From NCBI RefSeq assembly GCF_001277215.2, contig NZ_CP013940.1:1426001-1490000 (forward strand): DNA of 64,000 nt. Direction: 5' to 3'. Within the stretch, counting starts at the first letter, position 1; the number at the start of each line of letters is the position of its first letter. The position numbers and the translations under genes were made by a program. This stretch comes from Cronobacter malonaticus LMG 23826 (GTDB lineage Bacteria; Pseudomonadota; Gammaproteobacteria; Enterobacterales; Enterobacteriaceae). Below the pieces are notes generated by a model, which saw only the letters and a program-made list of their open reading frames with translations, ran no database searches and was not told where the DNA came from. This document shows positions 63,959-64,000 of this stretch, in pieces.

Positions 63959-64000
63959 TGGTAGATATTTACGGTGTTATTGTGGATGGTGTTGTTGTTA
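63958..64000 (+). CDS. Start of the next phage tail gene (cut by window end)
   Basis: The ATG overlaps the fibre stop (TAATG); 14 codons are visible (MVDIYGVIVDG and three Val). By position a tail-fibre assembly or fibre-associated protein; not enough sequence to tell. Confidence 0.5.
   Translation, partial: MVDIYGVIVDGVVV

Larger units (their letters stand above)
49416..64000. mobile_element. Lambdoid (HK97-like) prophage, left end; right end outside window
   Basis: Gene order is integrase, excisionase, replication, methylase, RusA, Q, lysis, HNH, head-tail, tail, fibre: the standard lambdoid siphovirus layout. attL must lie at or very near 49416-49447, between fliE and int. No attR is visible. 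At least three deletions have removed packaging, head and tail-tip genes, so the element cannot make virions by itself. Confidence 0.92.

Overview
This is chromosomal DNA of a member of the Enterobacteriaceae. The backbone follows the Escherichia/Salmonella 43-min region gene for gene (yeeO, amn, nac, cbl, shiA, mtfA, serU tRNA, dcm-vsr, yedA, yedI, yodC, dgcQ, yedP, dsrA, yodD, dsrB, rcsA, fliR-fliE). It is interspersed with four identical tRNA-Asn genes, which form a known hotspot for rearrangement and insertion. GC-rich codon use, a bluF gene beside amn and somewhat diverged proteins suggest a Cronobacter/Franconibacter-like genus. I cannot name the species from sequence alone.

Region 1 (1-12000) is accessory. 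On the minus strand at the left edge lies an array of three DUF3304 immunity-like genes, separated by short 5' stubs of a Tle1-type (DUF2235) effector gene. After a tRNA-Asn and the MATE exporter yeeO comes an orphan type VI secretion (T6SS) vgrG island on the plus strand: a vgrG with a large internal deletion and frame change, a DUF4123 adaptor, two DUF3304 immunity-like genes, a DUF2235 effector whose nucleophile serine is replaced by Asp, a VRR-Nuc effector and its DUF3396 partner. A second tRNA-Asn closes the island.

Region 2 (12000-37800) is mostly core genome. It holds AMP nucleosidase, a blue-light BLUF-EAL protein, a luciferase-like monooxygenase, the nitrogen regulator Nac (with a visible sigma-54 promoter and NtrC site), Cbl, ShiA, MtfA, tRNA-Ser, and a diguanylate cyclase. 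A LysR regulator stands divergent to a periplasmic DJ-1-like protein and an SDR enzyme. Then come a DinI-like protein, an OmpC/F-type porin with a long leader region, the Dcm/Vsr pair, and the dgcQ-yedP-dsrA-yodD-dsrB-rcsA stretch. The small RNA DsrA and an RcsAB box upstream of rcsA are readable directly.

Region 3 (38100-49415) is the flagellar export and basal-body cluster: fliFGHIJKLMNOPQR on the minus strand, densely overlapped, with fliE divergent. FliN carries an N-terminal internal duplication. FliF and FliG carry Asn/Ala-rich expansions.

Region 4 (49416-64000, continuing past the window) is a lambdoid, HK97-like prophage inserted just after fliE. Its early region (integrase, excisionase, replication protein with internal iteron-like repeats, PerC-like regulator, Dam-type methylase, LexA-like HTH protein, RusA, Q) and its lysis cassette (two holin-like proteins, endolysin, Rz with embedded Rz1) look intact. 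The structural region is cut by at least three deletions whose junctions can be read. They remove terminase, portal and most of the capsid gene; most of a head-tail adaptor and gp10-like protein; and everything from the tail tape measure to the tail tip. Two AT-rich cargo units of unknown function (55853-56335 and the coupled pair 58430-59454) are the best candidates for undescribed phage-borne functions.
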